A DNA stretch of 64,000 bases from Dipteris shenzhenensis (GCA_047967505.1 CM106538.1); one strand, 5' to 3'; shown: positions 24,501 through 34,610, numbered from the stretch's first letter. Made by a program: numbers and translations. The notes: generated by a model from the sequence alone, not told the origin.

Positions 24501-27294
24501 ACCCCATTTGTACACACAAGTGGTGGTGGGCTGAGGGCTCCATCCTAGTTGGATGGTTTAGAGAGGCCCCTCTCCCAAGGATGCCCCACATGAGCTGAGG
24601 CTCATACTTATATTGGTATAGGATGCGTTAGTGCCCCAACCATAAGACTACCCTAACTGTATCAAGAGTATGTCATGTCCTAACTATCCTAGGATTAGGT
24701 TACATGACCCTAGATTACTCTTAGTTCCATAACATTAGCCATGTTATGTCTAGAGGTGGACATGATAGAAAGCATGTTGTTCCTCTGTCAACCAAGATGC
24801 CACGGCCCAAGTGAAGTCACGTCCTGGGTACGTCGCATTTGTCCACCATCCTGAAGGAGCACTGCCAGATCCTTTGAGCCGTTGGACAGCTATCATCTCA
24901 AGGTCACAAGAGTCACTGTAGTGACAGATTTCGTCCACCCTGATCTGTTCCAACGATGGTCCTATGGACCGAATTCCATGAACCTTAGCCCAAATTATGT
25001 CCATGAACCATCAGCCAAATTGAAATAAAAAAATATTTCTCAGTCGTAGGTTAGTCCAAAGGCGGGTCCAAAACTTGGTAAGGACCACCTGCTCCTCGAA
25101 CCAGTGTCGCTCTTGTAAGAAAGTCCAAGCCAACATGTCCAGCTGAAGTCTTCTACCAATGCTGGTGGGAATGGAGGACCTACTTGGTGCCAAACAACAA
25201 TCTCCACAACAGAGACGACGCAACAGAGCAGGTTCAAGTTCCATCGCTTGCATATCTTAGATGTCCCTCCATAGGCCAATGATATCCCCTCTGAAATTAG
25301 AAGGAAACTCCTTGTATCACGCACCCCCTCGCACAAATGGATGTGTTTTACAATGCAAACGTCTCTCCTATTCAAGTAAGAACTCATTATTTGGAATTGG
25401 TTGTTTGGATTTTGTCACAATGAGAGTTCACGGCCTAGTGGCCCAACAACCTTTTAACCAACTGTTGAATACTCCTACTTCAAAGTTGCATCAACCGCTC
25501 CTCTGTATGGGCATTTCTTCTTCTTTTTGTGTTTTTTCTACTGCTTCTTGCCAGCATTGGAATTGAATTGTAGACACTTGGAAAGTTCATCGTGCAAGTA
25601 CCTACCATCCTATGCCTTTTGTTTGGTACCTTGCAAGCCCAAATCTTGTACTTGCAAGTTGTTCCTTTAGTCGATCTAGCCATTCGTAGAATCTTCCTGC
25701 CCTTATGAGCTACAGTTTGTAGGAGAAGCTCCCACCTAGGCTAGAGTTTTTGAGAGATTCATGCCCTTCAAAAGATTCTTGTTGCCATGATATTGACCAA
25801 TTTAGACAAGCCAATTGTTAATTGTCAACTCCTCCAAGAATTGGGTTTTATAAAATATAGTAAGGGTTTTTTAAAATAGCTTTCATCTACATCCCGGATA
25901 GGAGCCCCTCCTTGAACTTAAGGGCCGATCAGTCAATGTCTCTACACAAAACTTGCAGATTGCTTTTGCTCTATAATTACCATATTTCTTGAAGCTAGAC
26001 TCGGCTATGAACACTCCAATAGCACATAAGACAAGGGGATATCACGCAAGATAATACCAACTAACAATGGAGAGCCAAGGGGAGAAGAGGATGAAGGTGG
26101 GATCCGGTACAATGCAAGGAAGGGTAAAACTTGGTGGCAAAATGAAACCATATGGCCAAATTTCATTTTTAGGGCTAGGGGAATGGCCTTGCAAGGCCAT
26201 CTCATAAAAACGCTTCAAGCACAAAATGTTTCTAAACACCATTTGAGACATGTTTTGTGGTGTGGCTCTTGTAGCTAATTAGTCAGACAATATCAGTTAG
26301 GGTGAGTGAGTTGTTAATTATCTTAGTAGATGGCTCCTCTACAACGTTGGTTTGCCTATGAGCTAGTCTATGCATTTTTTTAAATTATTGGGTTAGTTCT
26401 TTGGGTCTTCTTCATAATTGATTCAAATCCACCGCTTATGCTTGTGGGGTGTATATGCTTGTTTTAAGCTCTTGCTTACCAAGCTTTATACTTGGATCAT
26501 ATTTTGATTAGAGACTTGCAACAAGCTTGACGATGGACATTACCATAGACACTATTATCATTATGATCTTGGCACATGTCATAACGCCTTTCCACACATG
26601 ATAATGCCTTCCCTTCGTTATTTGAAGGGCATTGAACAAACACATTGATTTCTCAAACTTCATCTCAATGACTTCTTGTATGATAATATTCCAAAGAATT
26701 GTTATATCAATGAAAATCGACTTGAAATCAGATTTTGATATTTTCATAGAAACATTTATTAGGAACTCTCTGGATATTCCTCTCTTCAACTATTCTCATT
26801 GTATACTATTCCAGTTATATCAATGAAAATCAGACTTTAGCACTCTCATAGAGGACCTTCCTCTCTTCATACACATGAGAAAAATGTTTTTGTTAAATTT
26901 CAACCATATTATAGTATCACAATGAGTAGAGCAGCCATTCACGTACTTTACCAATAATATTGGGTTGAAGACTTAGCCCCACCCACTCATATGTCTTGCC
27001 ATCAAAGTAGCGCACAGTTTTCATTCCGGCCCATATACCTTTTCAAAAAACAAGAGGGAAAAAGAAGAAGAAGAAAATCAATACCAAGTTGGAATAGAAA
27101 ACAATCATTGAGAAGCTGATTCTAGATAATGCATAATATCATAGCAAAAAATATGTTAATGGCACTATCTTCCTCAAACAAACATGCCACATGTTACAAG
27201 AAAACATACCAAACCAATTGCAAACGAGGATGTCAAGTATAATGCTATCCCACCAACATTCATTGAAATTTGGCAGCATGTGCTTGAATGTCAC
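12444..27294 (-). CDS. PSS1: Phosphatidylserine synthase 1 (base-exchange type), C-terminal half, five exons
   Basis: The enzyme swaps the head group of an existing phospholipid for L-serine to make phosphatidylserine; it is a multi-pass ER membrane protein needing calcium. Exons in gene order are 27210-27294, 26947-27038, 12946-13199, 12676-12764 and 12444-12586. Every intron is GT-AG and all phases agree (1, 0, 2, 1). The joined product is about 220 residues. It contains [32 protein letters not shown] followed by WDKDEWHPL, a hydrophobic stretch leading to [24 protein letters not shown] and a last membrane segment ending in Lys-Lys-Leu-Ser before TAA. No stop or frameshift interrupts it, so the gene is probably active. 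The N-terminal half (roughly 200 residues in plant homologues) was not found. The third intron found here is about 13.7 kb and full of transposons. Confidence 0.93.
12676..12764 (-). CDS. PSS1: PSS1 internal exon
   Basis: 89 bp. It begins with the base that completes an Arg codon and encodes [20 protein letters not shown], then LICIKFGQG, matching the conserved penultimate part of plant PSS1. Acceptor GGTAACAG and donor GTATGA flank it. Confidence 0.93.
12946..13199 (-). CDS. PSS1: PSS1 internal exon
   Basis: 254 bp in phase 0. Acceptor TTTATTTCAG precedes [20 protein letters not shown]; the exon ends in NAYLQDR with donor GTAATT. This is the most conserved stretch and identifies the gene. 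Confidence 0.95.
15318..15330 (+). other. Polypurine tract before LTR copy B
   Basis: CAGGGGGGGATAAA-like tract directly before TGTTAC; this is where plus-strand DNA synthesis is primed in LTR elements. Confidence 0.55.
15331..15806 (+). repeat. LTR copy B, 3' truncated, with TATA box
   Basis: It aligns with LTR copy C from TGTTAC through the phrase TTGCCT, one base, AGGCACA, where the match stops and internal-type sequence resumes. It keeps a TATAAAAG box at 15646-15653. Confidence 0.6.
16170..16717 (+). repeat. LTR copy C, apparently full length
   Basis: About 548 bp from TGTTACA to a tentative TTTTTACA end, with an AATAAA signal near 16665. The TATA segment present in copy B (TATAAAAGGG and flanks) is missing here. 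The 3' boundary is tentative because no target duplication was confirmed. Confidence 0.55.
16893..17121. repeat. Short tandem duplication with CTTTTGGAAAG units
   Basis: GCTTTTGGAAAG or close variants occur near 16900, 16951, 16990 and 17070. The last two head a duplicated unit of about 79 bp that includes CTACCCACCCCA, two bases, TCTATGAAT. Confidence 0.7.
17122..19110. other. Unclassified intron DNA
   Basis: 17170-17340 resembles the end of an LTR: CAATAAAGACC, then GTGTGGTGTCTT and a pyrimidine-rich tail. A similar GTGTGGTGTCTT follows an AATAAA cluster near 20750-20820. The rest shows no recognisable protein or RNA. Confidence 0.35.
19111..19430 (-). mobile_element. Probable LINE 3' end fragment
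   Basis: A T8 run (A8 on the minus strand) at 19111-19118 abuts sequence with a TTATTAATAAA signal on the minus strand. Upstream, decayed text such as [12 protein letters not shown] would fit the end of a LINE ORF2. The polyadenylated end is the main evidence. Confidence 0.35.
19431..21570. other. Unclassified retroelement-like leader sequence and intron DNA
   Basis: Contains repeated GTACGG/GCACGG motifs (19805-19935), CTCCTCCT pyrimidine runs (20045-20140), an AATAAATAAATA stretch near 20755 and a small duplicated 41-bp unit near 21118-21200 (CCTATGCC, AAAATCCTCA, GAAACCCC). A 161-codon plus-strand open frame at 19634-20119 has low complexity at its end and no domain. It may be an LTR or leader of a retroelement without coding capacity. 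Confidence 0.3.
19627..19650. repeat. Perfect short inverted repeat
   Basis: AAACCAATG and CATTGGTTT face each other around a TTC spacer, a compact hairpin. A weaker copy of one arm occurs near 19580. Confidence 0.6.
21575..23960 (-). pseudogene. Decayed Ty3/Gypsy element (gag, protease, partial pol)
   Basis: On the minus strand, gag text appears at about 23960-22950 ([14 protein letters not shown], then [20 protein letters not shown]). A protease core follows at 22739-22660 ([13 protein letters not shown], Asp-Asp-Gly instead of Asp-Ser/Thr-Gly). Pol begins near 21890 with [20 protein letters not shown], then [13 protein letters not shown] of the RT palm (21664-21700). Within a few codons the text jumps to EFDFEIHY and VADALSRI, the end of RNase H (21588-21645). 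An internal deletion therefore removed the RT active site and most of RNase H. Stops and shifts are common, and no LTRs were recognised. Confidence 0.75.
23407..23913. mobile_element. hAT-like MITE with perfect 8-bp target duplication
   Basis: Direct repeats CCACAAGG at 23407-23414 and 23906-23913 flank a 491-bp insert. The insert starts CATGGTTG and ends CAACCATG, exact inverted repeats; inner matches around AGAAACGT extend the similarity. An 8-bp duplication with short terminal inverted repeats is typical of the hAT superfamily. No transposase is encoded, so it would need an outside enzyme. It interrupts the gag of the decayed Ty3 element, whose text continues on both sides. An (AT)n run lies inside at about 23520-23541. 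Confidence 0.8.
23961..26900. other. Intron DNA, nothing firmly recognised
   Basis: Minus-strand stretches at 24750-25004 and 25040-25387 are open and protein-like (for example [20 protein letters not shown]) but match no family I know. Near 26700-26850 the phrase ATATCAATGAAAATC is repeated about 120 bp apart. Confidence 0.3.
26947..27038 (-). CDS. PSS1: PSS1 internal exon, isolated by a 13.7-kb intron
   Basis: 92 bp encoding [20 protein letters not shown], then NIIGK. It starts with two bases completing a Gly codon and ends in phase 0 at donor GTACGT, which fits the exon at 13199. Confidence 0.93.
27210..27294 (-). CDS. PSS1: PSS1 internal exon, most 5' one found
   Basis: 85 bp. Acceptor GATTCTAG precedes [18 protein letters not shown], then LDILVCNWF and one base of the next Gly codon; donor GTATGT follows. 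A 171-bp intron (27039-27209) separates it from the next exon. Confidence 0.93.
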
Positions 27295-28720
27295 CTAGAA
27301 TCATGGTTAATCGCCCAACAAAGACAAAAACATGTTACCCATAACCATAGTTGTTGATAAAAATCATGTAAACCACAAACCCTTTATAAAAACTCTCTCA
27401 AAAATTAAAGTGACATACTACTCTTTCTAATTGCATACATTGAGAGGAATATCCTCCCAGTGGAACAAGCATGGAAATTGCACTCAAGCTACTAAGTATG
27501 CAAGTAACCAACTTTTGCATGAAGGGGAATACACCTGAAAAGACATACTATTCGCACGAGATAATCCATGAATTACATGTGCAAGACAAATGAGGCAGAA
27601 GCCATCAATAATTGAAATTACATGGGTATTATGAATGAATCAAACTTGAACAGTATTTGTAGCAACTGAACAGCTGCATCAGCTTTGGAAGGAAGGACAC
27701 ATTAGTGTCCTTAAACAAGTTCCAACCATACTTGCATGATAGGCTATGCAAACATTTGCAACATATGCCTATGATACAAAAACTTCATAACCGGGGAGGA
27801 GGAGATGTTGGGTTTCCTCCTCTTCAAAAATTGCTGCCACTTCTGCCAAAGTTTTTTGCAAACTTTTGTGAATCTCAATGAATAATTTCAGCTGAATTAT
27901 CATATAACCTGCAGGGACTTGCCGTGCGGAAAGAGATGAATGCAAAAGGAGAACTCAAGCATGAGAGACACAAGAGATCTTCCTAACTATTGTACACTGC
28001 TTTATTTATGATGCTGGCATAAATGCCCTAACTACTGTCTATACATGAGTCCACATACAAAACTGAGCTGAAAATTTCCCATTAACTGCGGGAGCACGAG
28101 CTATACTACTGAAATAGGCTGCCCGAACCTTGAGCTTGCTGCTGTCCAAACCCGCCTGTGTGCTGCGTGTATAGGCTGCCAACAATCGCAACCTACTGAA
28201 GGCAAATTTGCTGCTGTATTTGGTCCTGTACAGGCACTGCAAGGGAGCTGGAACAAGGCTGTAAGGGCTGGAACTGAATGCCAAACAAGGACTGGAGCAG
28301 CCCCTTAAATAGGCCCAAAACTGGCCAGTCTAGGTTGACCGATTGACTGGGTCGGGTCAACCGATTGACTGGCCAGCAAAGCCTGCTGACCTTAGGTGAC
28401 CCAGCTGCCCCTTGGTTGGGCTACTGGAAGGACCTCAAAAGGTGCTGAATTCTTGCCCAAATACTCTTGCGAATCACTAATTGTGCAGCCAGATGTCATT
28501 GCCACCTGTACATCGCACTGGTGCATGTGACATTCCCCTCTACTAAACTTGTTGCTAAGGTGGATACTTTGCAATGCTTTGCCCTGGCAACCCGAACTGT
28601 TCCGCAATGGCCTACGATACGGGGGCTGGGAATGGATCCACATAGTTCGTGCCTGACTCGTCCTTTGACTAGGGCTCACAAAGGGGAAACCACATATAGC
28701 AAAATAAATTGGGTCTGAAT
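27295..28720. other. DNA upstream of the 5'-most PSS1 exon found, probably intron
   Basis: No further PSS1 exon could be read here. GACCGATTGACTGG-like units are duplicated at 28334-28373 inside CTGGCCAG inverted arms. The start of the next retroelement-like region is not delimited. Confidence 0.35.
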
Positions 28721-31120
28721 GTGTCGCAATGCACCCTAGTGCAGGGATGCATGTGACATTCCCTCCTACTTAAATTCTAGATGGTGATAGATACTAAGGG
28801 ACTGAATGCTGCCCGAAACTTTACTCTCCTCCCAAAGAAATGGGGGATAACAGTCAGACACTGAAACCGTGATTGTATCATTGTGAATAATGCCCTGCTG
28901 CGGTCAAACTATGGCTCGATGTAGACTCCTGAGAACCGATACTGCCGCAAAGACTGAAACCCGAATAGCTGTGTCCAATCATTCCACTGCGCTCTCCTAC
29001 GAACTCTTTGATCACTGAGTGGTATGGCACTCTGATAGGCTCCTAGAAATTTGAACTGCCTCGTGAACTGTTGAGGACTGATTGGACTGTTGATACGGAG
29101 GTAGTGAACTCGGGAAGGCTAATGGCACGATACTGGCTACCAACTGCTGGCATGCACTCTCTCTACTATGGAAGAACCACCCACATAGAACTGCTGGTGA
29201 TACTCATAAAATGCTAGGGTGATGACAAAACCACTATGACTAGGCAACCAAAAGTGAACGCCTGGAAACTGCAAAATACTCAAATGCACTCCTAGAAACT
29301 GAGGTATTACTGTCAGCATGAATGTTATGAGAGAAAGCTGGAATACACCTGCCTCCTCTGCTGGAGTGATAATTGCTGAGGGAAAAACTCTACCACCCTC
29401 CTAGAATCTGGAACTGTGAATTTATGCCTCCCGAAGAACCTAAAGGACGCTAGGAGCTGCTAAAACTGTGGCTGTGTCCCAATGGGACTAAGAGATGCCT
29501 GGACTGATAAGCATTCCTCTAATGATGGACTGAAGAGGATGCTACCCGAAGGAATCCGAGCACCCCTCCACTGAATCTATTGATTGGGATGCTGCCTGAA
29601 AGGAGTGTGAGATGTCTGGAACTGCTGAGAACACCTTGAATGAAGTAGCTGCATCTTGGAAGAAATGCTCCTCAAAAGGATGAAGAACTATCTAAAACTA
29701 AGGGCATCAACCTCTCTACTGACGGGTACTGCAAATGCTGCCTTCCTAAAGAATTGAGAAAGGGGAATTGTGGAGGGAGCTACATGACTATTCTCATGAA
29801 GGGGAATTGAGGAGGGAACTACATGACTATTCTCATTGACTGTCGAGGAATCGCCAACCTCCAGACTGCTCAAAGCTACAGCTGCTACTCTAGCTACGAG
29901 GGTACCCCATCTTGCTAGGCCTAAAACTGGTCTAGAAGAGTCCTGAGACTCCCCCTCCTGTTGAGCTTCAAGGCCAGTGGGACTGAAAATTGAGTCCGCT
30001 AGTCCTGAAAACTCATGATGAGAAGGTGTGAGTCAACCCAACTAAAGCTGATGTGGCCAATGGAGCTCCAAAGGTGGAAGACCCATAGGAACTAAGTGTA
30101 GCGAATGAAGAGTCCTGATGAGTGGAAGACCCATTCGAACTCTTGCTACAACTGGGATGTCTACTTGGAAGGAATCCCCAAGAGAACTAATAGGGGAACT
30201 AGACAACCCCCTTGGGGCGTGGACCCAAGAGGCTCATCTATTGCAAGTATTGATGGGTCCGAGATGTCTCCAAGGATGCAAGACCCATCGTGAAAACTGT
30301 GTGCTCCCCTGATAAAGCTGATCCAGCTAACTGAGCTCCCTGGGTGGAAGACCAAACAAACTAGCTGGACTTGATGCAGCTACTGGACGAGTGAAAGACA
30401 CATCCAACTTAACTGCACTGACCGAATGATCCCCTTGGGTGGGAAGAGAAGAAGCTGTTGAAACTGGATGATCCCCATGGGTGGTAGACCCAAGAGACTC
30501 ATCATTTATATATGTTAACTGAGCTGAGATGACCCCAGGGATGGAAGACCCTTGAGAGCTAGCTGTGAAAATGATTGCAATAACCTCATGGGTGGAAGAC
30601 CCTGAGGAACTACTGCAGAAACTAAATGGTCCCCTGGACACAATGTCTTAAATTGCTGCAGAATAGTTCACTGAACTGTGCTCTGAGATGGAAGACTCTT
30701 GAGCTAAAAAAAGAACTGCATACGGATGAAGAACTGCCTATGGGTGCTGCGGGAGGATAGTCCACTACAATGTGCTCTGGTATATAAGACCCCTGAACGG
30801 ATAATAAACCCACACTGGTAGCTGTTGATGGGAGAGGGGCTGTAAGGCTGTGAGAAACTGTTGATGTTGTAAAATCATCTCCTCTCGGTCTCGCCCGCAT
30901 TGGAGCTCCCACGCTGCCAAGTAGGCACAACATCGAGCCCGATGCGCGGCCGCCTCAAGGCATTCCTATTCTGGAAATCGTCCAATGTTGTTGCATCCTC
31001 TTTGTCTTGCTGCTCTCAGAAGAGCTAGAGCTCCTCAGAAAGGAGCCGAATTTGCTCAAGGAGACGATCCTGCTCCCTAAATGCTCACATGAGATCTCCT
31101 ATGCTAGATGGGTCCATGAT
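28721..31120 (-). pseudogene. Decayed gag-like region with Ser/Pro-rich quasi-repeats
   Basis: A minus-strand ATG near 31120 opens a frame with helix-like text (EQDRLLEQIRLLSEEL, then DDFQNRNALRRPRIGLDVVP), broken by stops. Beyond it the strand codes for long Ser/Pro/Thr/His-rich text in which GS(S/T)(T/I)(H/P)G phrases recur every 25-40 residues; in DNA this appears as repeated GGTGGAAGACCC on the plus strand. An initiator-like TGGCAATCAG lies just upstream. I infer a decayed gag of an LTR element, but no protease, RT or integrase was seen, so it could be another repetitive gene. Confidence 0.4.
29762..29838 (-). repeat. 39-bp in-frame tandem duplication
   Basis: Two copies of a 39-bp unit starting GGGGAATTG encode 13-residue repeats on the minus strand (ENSHV, two residues, S, residue, IPL). 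Confidence 0.8.
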
Positions 31121-31145
31121 GAAAGACTAGTAGACCCATCAACTA

Positions 31146-31163
31146 CTATGACACTGATTGCCA
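31146..31163 (-). other. Possible primer-binding site
   Basis: TGGCAATCAG on the minus strand, just upstream of the gag-like ATG, resembles the initiator-Met type TGGTATCAG with two changes. No LTR end could be confirmed next to it. Confidence 0.25.
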
Positions 31164-31169
31164 GGAAAA

Positions 31170-32980
31170 AAAAAGAACCTCCTTACTTGGCCGCAAGGTG
31201 TACATGGACACAGGTGAAGACAAGAGCTATCTTGATGCACGATGAATGGCGCAAGCCTATACAAAGAGCAAAAGAAATTCTAGTATGAAAATTACAATCT
31301 GCTCCAGTTTATTGGAGTACTCTTGATTTGCATTCCAACCACAATTCTTATTGGCAGAACTCTTACATGTTTCATGAAAATTTTTGTACAGCGTGCCTCC
31401 ATTAAAAAATGGCATGGACACCAATTGTGGAAGACTTATTGACACAACAACTACTCGTATTAGCATATTGTGCTTCACCTGCATGGATGACTCCTTCATA
31501 AAGCTTATTAACTTTGCCTTTGCGGTGTCTTTAAAGGTTTTAGTGACAAAGTCCCTAGTTGAATCTAAGTTAACAACCCCATATATCCTAGCCTAAAATG
31601 TTTCACCCTCCGAACAAGCACCGAGTTTCTTGTCCATAAATGCTTTGTACGCATCTTGTTGCAACCAAGCAATGTAGCTCCTTGTTGAGAATCTCAAACC
31701 AAAAACTTTGGCCTCTAAAATGAACTTTGCATTGCTCAGTGTCCTTGTTTTGATTTTTGAAGATTGTGCAACATCCTTTGTGTTAATCTTCTTCTTGGAT
31801 TTCACTCTCTCCACATCCCATCACAAAGTAGTTGCTTCTCACTTGGAAGCTTGACCTCATCACTATGATGTTTCATGTTTCCTATGATTGTGGTGGTGAT
31901 CCGCTAGTGTAACTCAATTGACTTAACTTCATCAGTTACACTTGTAAGTTGATAATTGAGAACGTATAGCTAGCATATACTTCCTTTTGCTTAACCTTTG
32001 CACAATGTTTTCTTTCAACACCTCTAGTAAACTGTTGTCAAGTCTAAGCCTCTAGATCATTGTATAATCCATGTGTAAAATAGCTAAGACAAGCACATGA
32101 CCGGATATTTTCTTCCACTCCCTTACAGCATCTTTAGTTCCCATACCTCTACACACATTACGCAATGCATCTGGATTCTGAAAAACTAAGAAAAAGCTAA
32201 ATAAAGATTCGGAAAAGATCATTCAACACAAAAATGTACATGCAAATGGATGCTAATACTGGAACCCTATCACAGATACAAGATAGTGCTACAAAACCTC
32301 AGCTTTTGCTTACGCACATGAAGCACGAGCTCATTTTAAACATTTACAAAGGAGGGCACCTCCCAACTTTCATACATGTCACTAATATCTATTGACTTTA
32401 CAACTCTAAGGTGACGTACAAATGCCGCCAATTCCATGTACTTCTTACTTGTACTCTGTACTTCTTACTTGTAAGAGTACCCCATTGTAACAAGTCACAC
32501 TTAAAAGTACATTATCTCATAAAGGACAACACAACGAGCTCACGCGAGCACTCCCCTCCAAATGGCATCATTAACTGCACATGGACTATACTTTCAACGT
32601 TTGCCTATGCAACATTCATATACCCTACAATTCCCCCCGGGAAAAAAAAAAAAAAAAAGCCCAGCGAGTATTTTAAAGTGCAAAGAACGTTTTTTCAAGG
32701 TGGCATAATTTTCTAAGCTAGCACATGAAATTGTAATGAGAGGTGCAACTTAACAAAGAAACATGTTGTAAGTCACCCACAACCATGAATCATAAACAAT
32801 GAGAAAGCAATCACTACATTTGAAACTGTATGTATGTATGTGGGTATTCTCTGCACTACAAGCAATTCCTTATGCTTATTGAAGATCCTTAAGGGATCTA
32901 ATACTCAGGTTCAGATGTGTATAGGACCCATAGTCACAAGAAACATTCTGTCTATAGCGTGGTTTTGTCGTATCGATATG
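31170..32980. other. Intergenic or intron DNA, nothing firmly recognised
   Basis: A minus-strand open stretch at 31593-31814 reads as plausible protein (FILEAKVFGLRFSTRSYIAW) but is unidentified. A short duplication TGTACTTCTTACTTGTA is near 32436-32472. An A17 run sits at 32642-32658. Confidence 0.3.
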
Positions 32981-32988
32981 TTCTTGTT

Positions 32989-33026
32989 ACGCTCTATCCG
33001 AGGTCATGCTACCTCGGCTAGAGCGT
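32989..33026. repeat. 38-bp palindrome of LTR-terminal sequence
   Basis: Arms ACGCTCTATCCGAGGT and ACCTCGGCTAGAGCGT (one mismatch) flank the loop CATGCT. The left arm equals the start of the 3' LTR at 37912; the right arm equals its reverse complement. Confidence 0.85.
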
Positions 33027-33027
33027 T

Positions 33028-33039
33028 TGGTATCAGAGC
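33028..33039 (+). other. Primer-binding site (initiator tRNA-Met type)
   Basis: TGGTATCAGAGC is the standard plant PBS complementary to the 3' end of initiator Met-tRNA. It is in plus orientation, matching the RT and integrase downstream but opposite to the gag in between. Confidence 0.85.
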
Positions 33040-33044
33040 GACAG

Positions 33045-33560
33045 GAAGAGAAACTTAGTTGAATCTGCCCCAACTTGAGGTATTCTTCCAATTGTCTACG
33101 CACCTCCGCCTCTTCAGTAAAACTCATTCTATAGGGAGGTCTATTTACAGGTTTTGCCCCTGGGATCAGCTCAATCTTATGCTGAACATTCCGCTCTGGA
33201 GATAACCCATAAGGTAACTCATCCCTAAAACATTCAGAGAACTCCTCTGCTATTAGATTAGCCAGCTTGGCCATCTCACCACTTTGAACAACATCAGTGC
33301 TAGCCGAAGAATCATCAACCGGCTCTACCGATGCCATACAAAGGAATAAAAACTCTTCTTGAGCTTTTCGGATTTCCATCACGGAAACCAACGGTCCCTG
33401 AGGTCCATCTTTCTCACCTCGTAAGACATACAGTACATCATTCATCTTGAATTGATATACGTGCTTTTTTCAATCAATGGTTGGATTCTTCCTAGAATGC
33501 CACGCCATACCCAGGGCTATATCTGCATGAGCAAGCTTAGTCATTTCAAAATCAAGCTTC
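33045..33560 (-). pseudogene. Chromovirus protease end and RT N-terminal part, inverted, copy 1
   Basis: Minus-strand text runs from the end of the protease domain (ADIALGMAWHSRKNPTID, in-frame stop next) through FKMNDVLYVLRGEKDGPQ, then FRDELPYGLSPERNVQHKIE, the standard entry into Ty3 RT, ending at LKLGQIQ near 33060. The next codons read into the reverse strand of the PBS, so this is an inversion breakpoint. The active-site part of the protease is absent. Confidence 0.75.
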
Positions 33561-34446
33561 TCAGCATAGTCCTGAATACGAAGCTCCAACTGGGTAACCC
33601 TTTGGTCCCATACTGGGTTCCGACCTGTGCAAACCCACTTGGCCTGCTACCCTTGGCATCTTCATAGTTCAGGGCTATGGCTATTGCATCATCCAACGTG
33701 TTCGCATACTTAGCCCGAACTTCCATTTTAATCCGATCATTCAATCCAAATATGAAATCTTTCACTTGGATTGATTGAGGTAGGGGTTCATCAGCCTTCA
33801 TTACGCTCTCTCGAAACTTATCAGTGTATTCTGCCACTGACAAATTTCTCTGACGAAGGTTTCTATACTGATCCCAAGCTCGGGATGCTTCGTCAGGAGA
33901 TAAGAAGTGTTTTCTGAATTCCCTTTTAAACCCCTCCCAGGTAGTGGACGCAATACCATCCTTTTGTTGTTTAATCCACCACCGATCCGCTGCCTCACTA
34001 AACATGTGGGTGGCCTCGCGGATCTTCTTAATATCATTTCTGATTTCACAAATGGCGAACGCCTTGTCCCATTTGTGTAACCAGGTCTCAATGACATCAG
34101 AACTACGGTCATTCATCCGACCAGAATACTTTTTCGGCCTATAATTGGCAATATTAGGTACTTTAGCCTTTCTAGGCTCGACCGTATGGACACTAGACTC
34201 CGGTTCCATCAGAGCCTTTCCTTTCTCATCTCGAGAAGGTCTGGCAGACATACTGTGTATCACTCTTCTAAGTTCAGACTGCCATGCATTTGCCTGTAAC
34301 TGTTGCGCTAATAACTGCTGCAAGGCATCCTCAAGTAATGCTATCCTGTCAGATAAGGTGTGAACTACTGGGCGCGACACCTGCTGGGTCGGCCGGACTC
34401 CTGACTCACCAGGGTCCCTCCTAGAAGCTCCTTCTTCTGCTTCCAT
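33541..34446 (-). CDS. Chromovirus gag, inverted, lacking its zinc knuckle
   Basis: An intact 301-codon frame starts with ATG at 34446. Residues 40-65 form a coiled coil-like stretch (LEDALQQLLAQQLQANAWQS). The retrotransposon gag domain follows, with MFSEAADRWWIKQQ, TTWEGFKREFRKHFLSPDEA and YTDKFRESVMKADEPLPQSI. The frame then crosses a deletion junction near 33620 and ends out of frame. The CCHC knuckle and the protease Asp motif that should follow are missing. Gag would form the virus-like particle of the element. It lies opposite to the RT and integrase of the same element. Confidence 0.8.
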   Translation of the reverse strand: MEAEEGASRRDPGESGVRPTQQVSRPVVHTLSDRIALLEDALQQLLAQQLQANAWQSELRRVIHSMSARPSRDEKGKALMEPESSVHTVEPRKAKVPNIANYRPKKYSGRMNDRSSDVIETWLHKWDKAFAICEIRNDIKKIREATHMFSEAADRWWIKQQKDGIASTTWEGFKREFRKHFLSPDEASRAWDQYRNLRQRNLSVAEYTDKFRESVMKADEPLPQSIQVKDFIFGLNDRIKMEVRAKYANTLDDAIAIALNYEDAKGSRPSGFAQVGTQYGTKGLPSWSFVFRTMLRSLILK

Positions 34447-34536
34447 TCAGGTCAATGAGTGTTTTGCTTTCTTTTTTTTTTTTTTTAAACACCGCTAGAA
34501 CACTGTATTTACAAACTGACACAATTTCCTATACTG

Positions 34537-34610
34537 TTTCGAGAGAGCGTAATGAAGGTTGATGAACCCCTACCTCAATCAATCCAAGTGAAAGATTTTG
34601 GATTGAATGG
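34537..34610 (+). pseudogene. Short plus-strand gag fragment, inverted copy
   Basis: Reads RESVMKVDEPLPQSIQVKDF, then GLNG, which repeats minus-strand gag text at about 33740-33817 with a small deletion. It shows that part of gag was copied in inverse orientation. Confidence 0.7.

Larger units (their letters stand above)
13200..26946 (-). other. Giant PSS1 intron, about 13.7 kb
   Basis: It is bounded by donor GTACGT (26941-26946) and acceptor TTTATTTCAG (13200-13209) on the minus strand. Its content is almost wholly repeats: an LTR family at 14.0-16.7 kb, a probable LINE end at 19.1 kb, retroelement-like leader sequence at 19.5-20.9 kb, and a Ty3 relic with a nested hAT-like element at 21.6-23.96 kb. 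Reading phase is preserved across it. Confidence 0.85.

Noticed and set aside
27300-33000. Missing 5' exons of PSS1
   Set aside because: I looked for conserved upstream motifs (for example a WWGKAI-type segment) on the minus strand and found none that I could support.
33541-34446. Intact 301-codon gag frame considered as a domesticated host gene
   Set aside because: It is embedded in its own element, lacks its knuckle through a deletion junction, and shares duplicated segments with adjacent element sequence.
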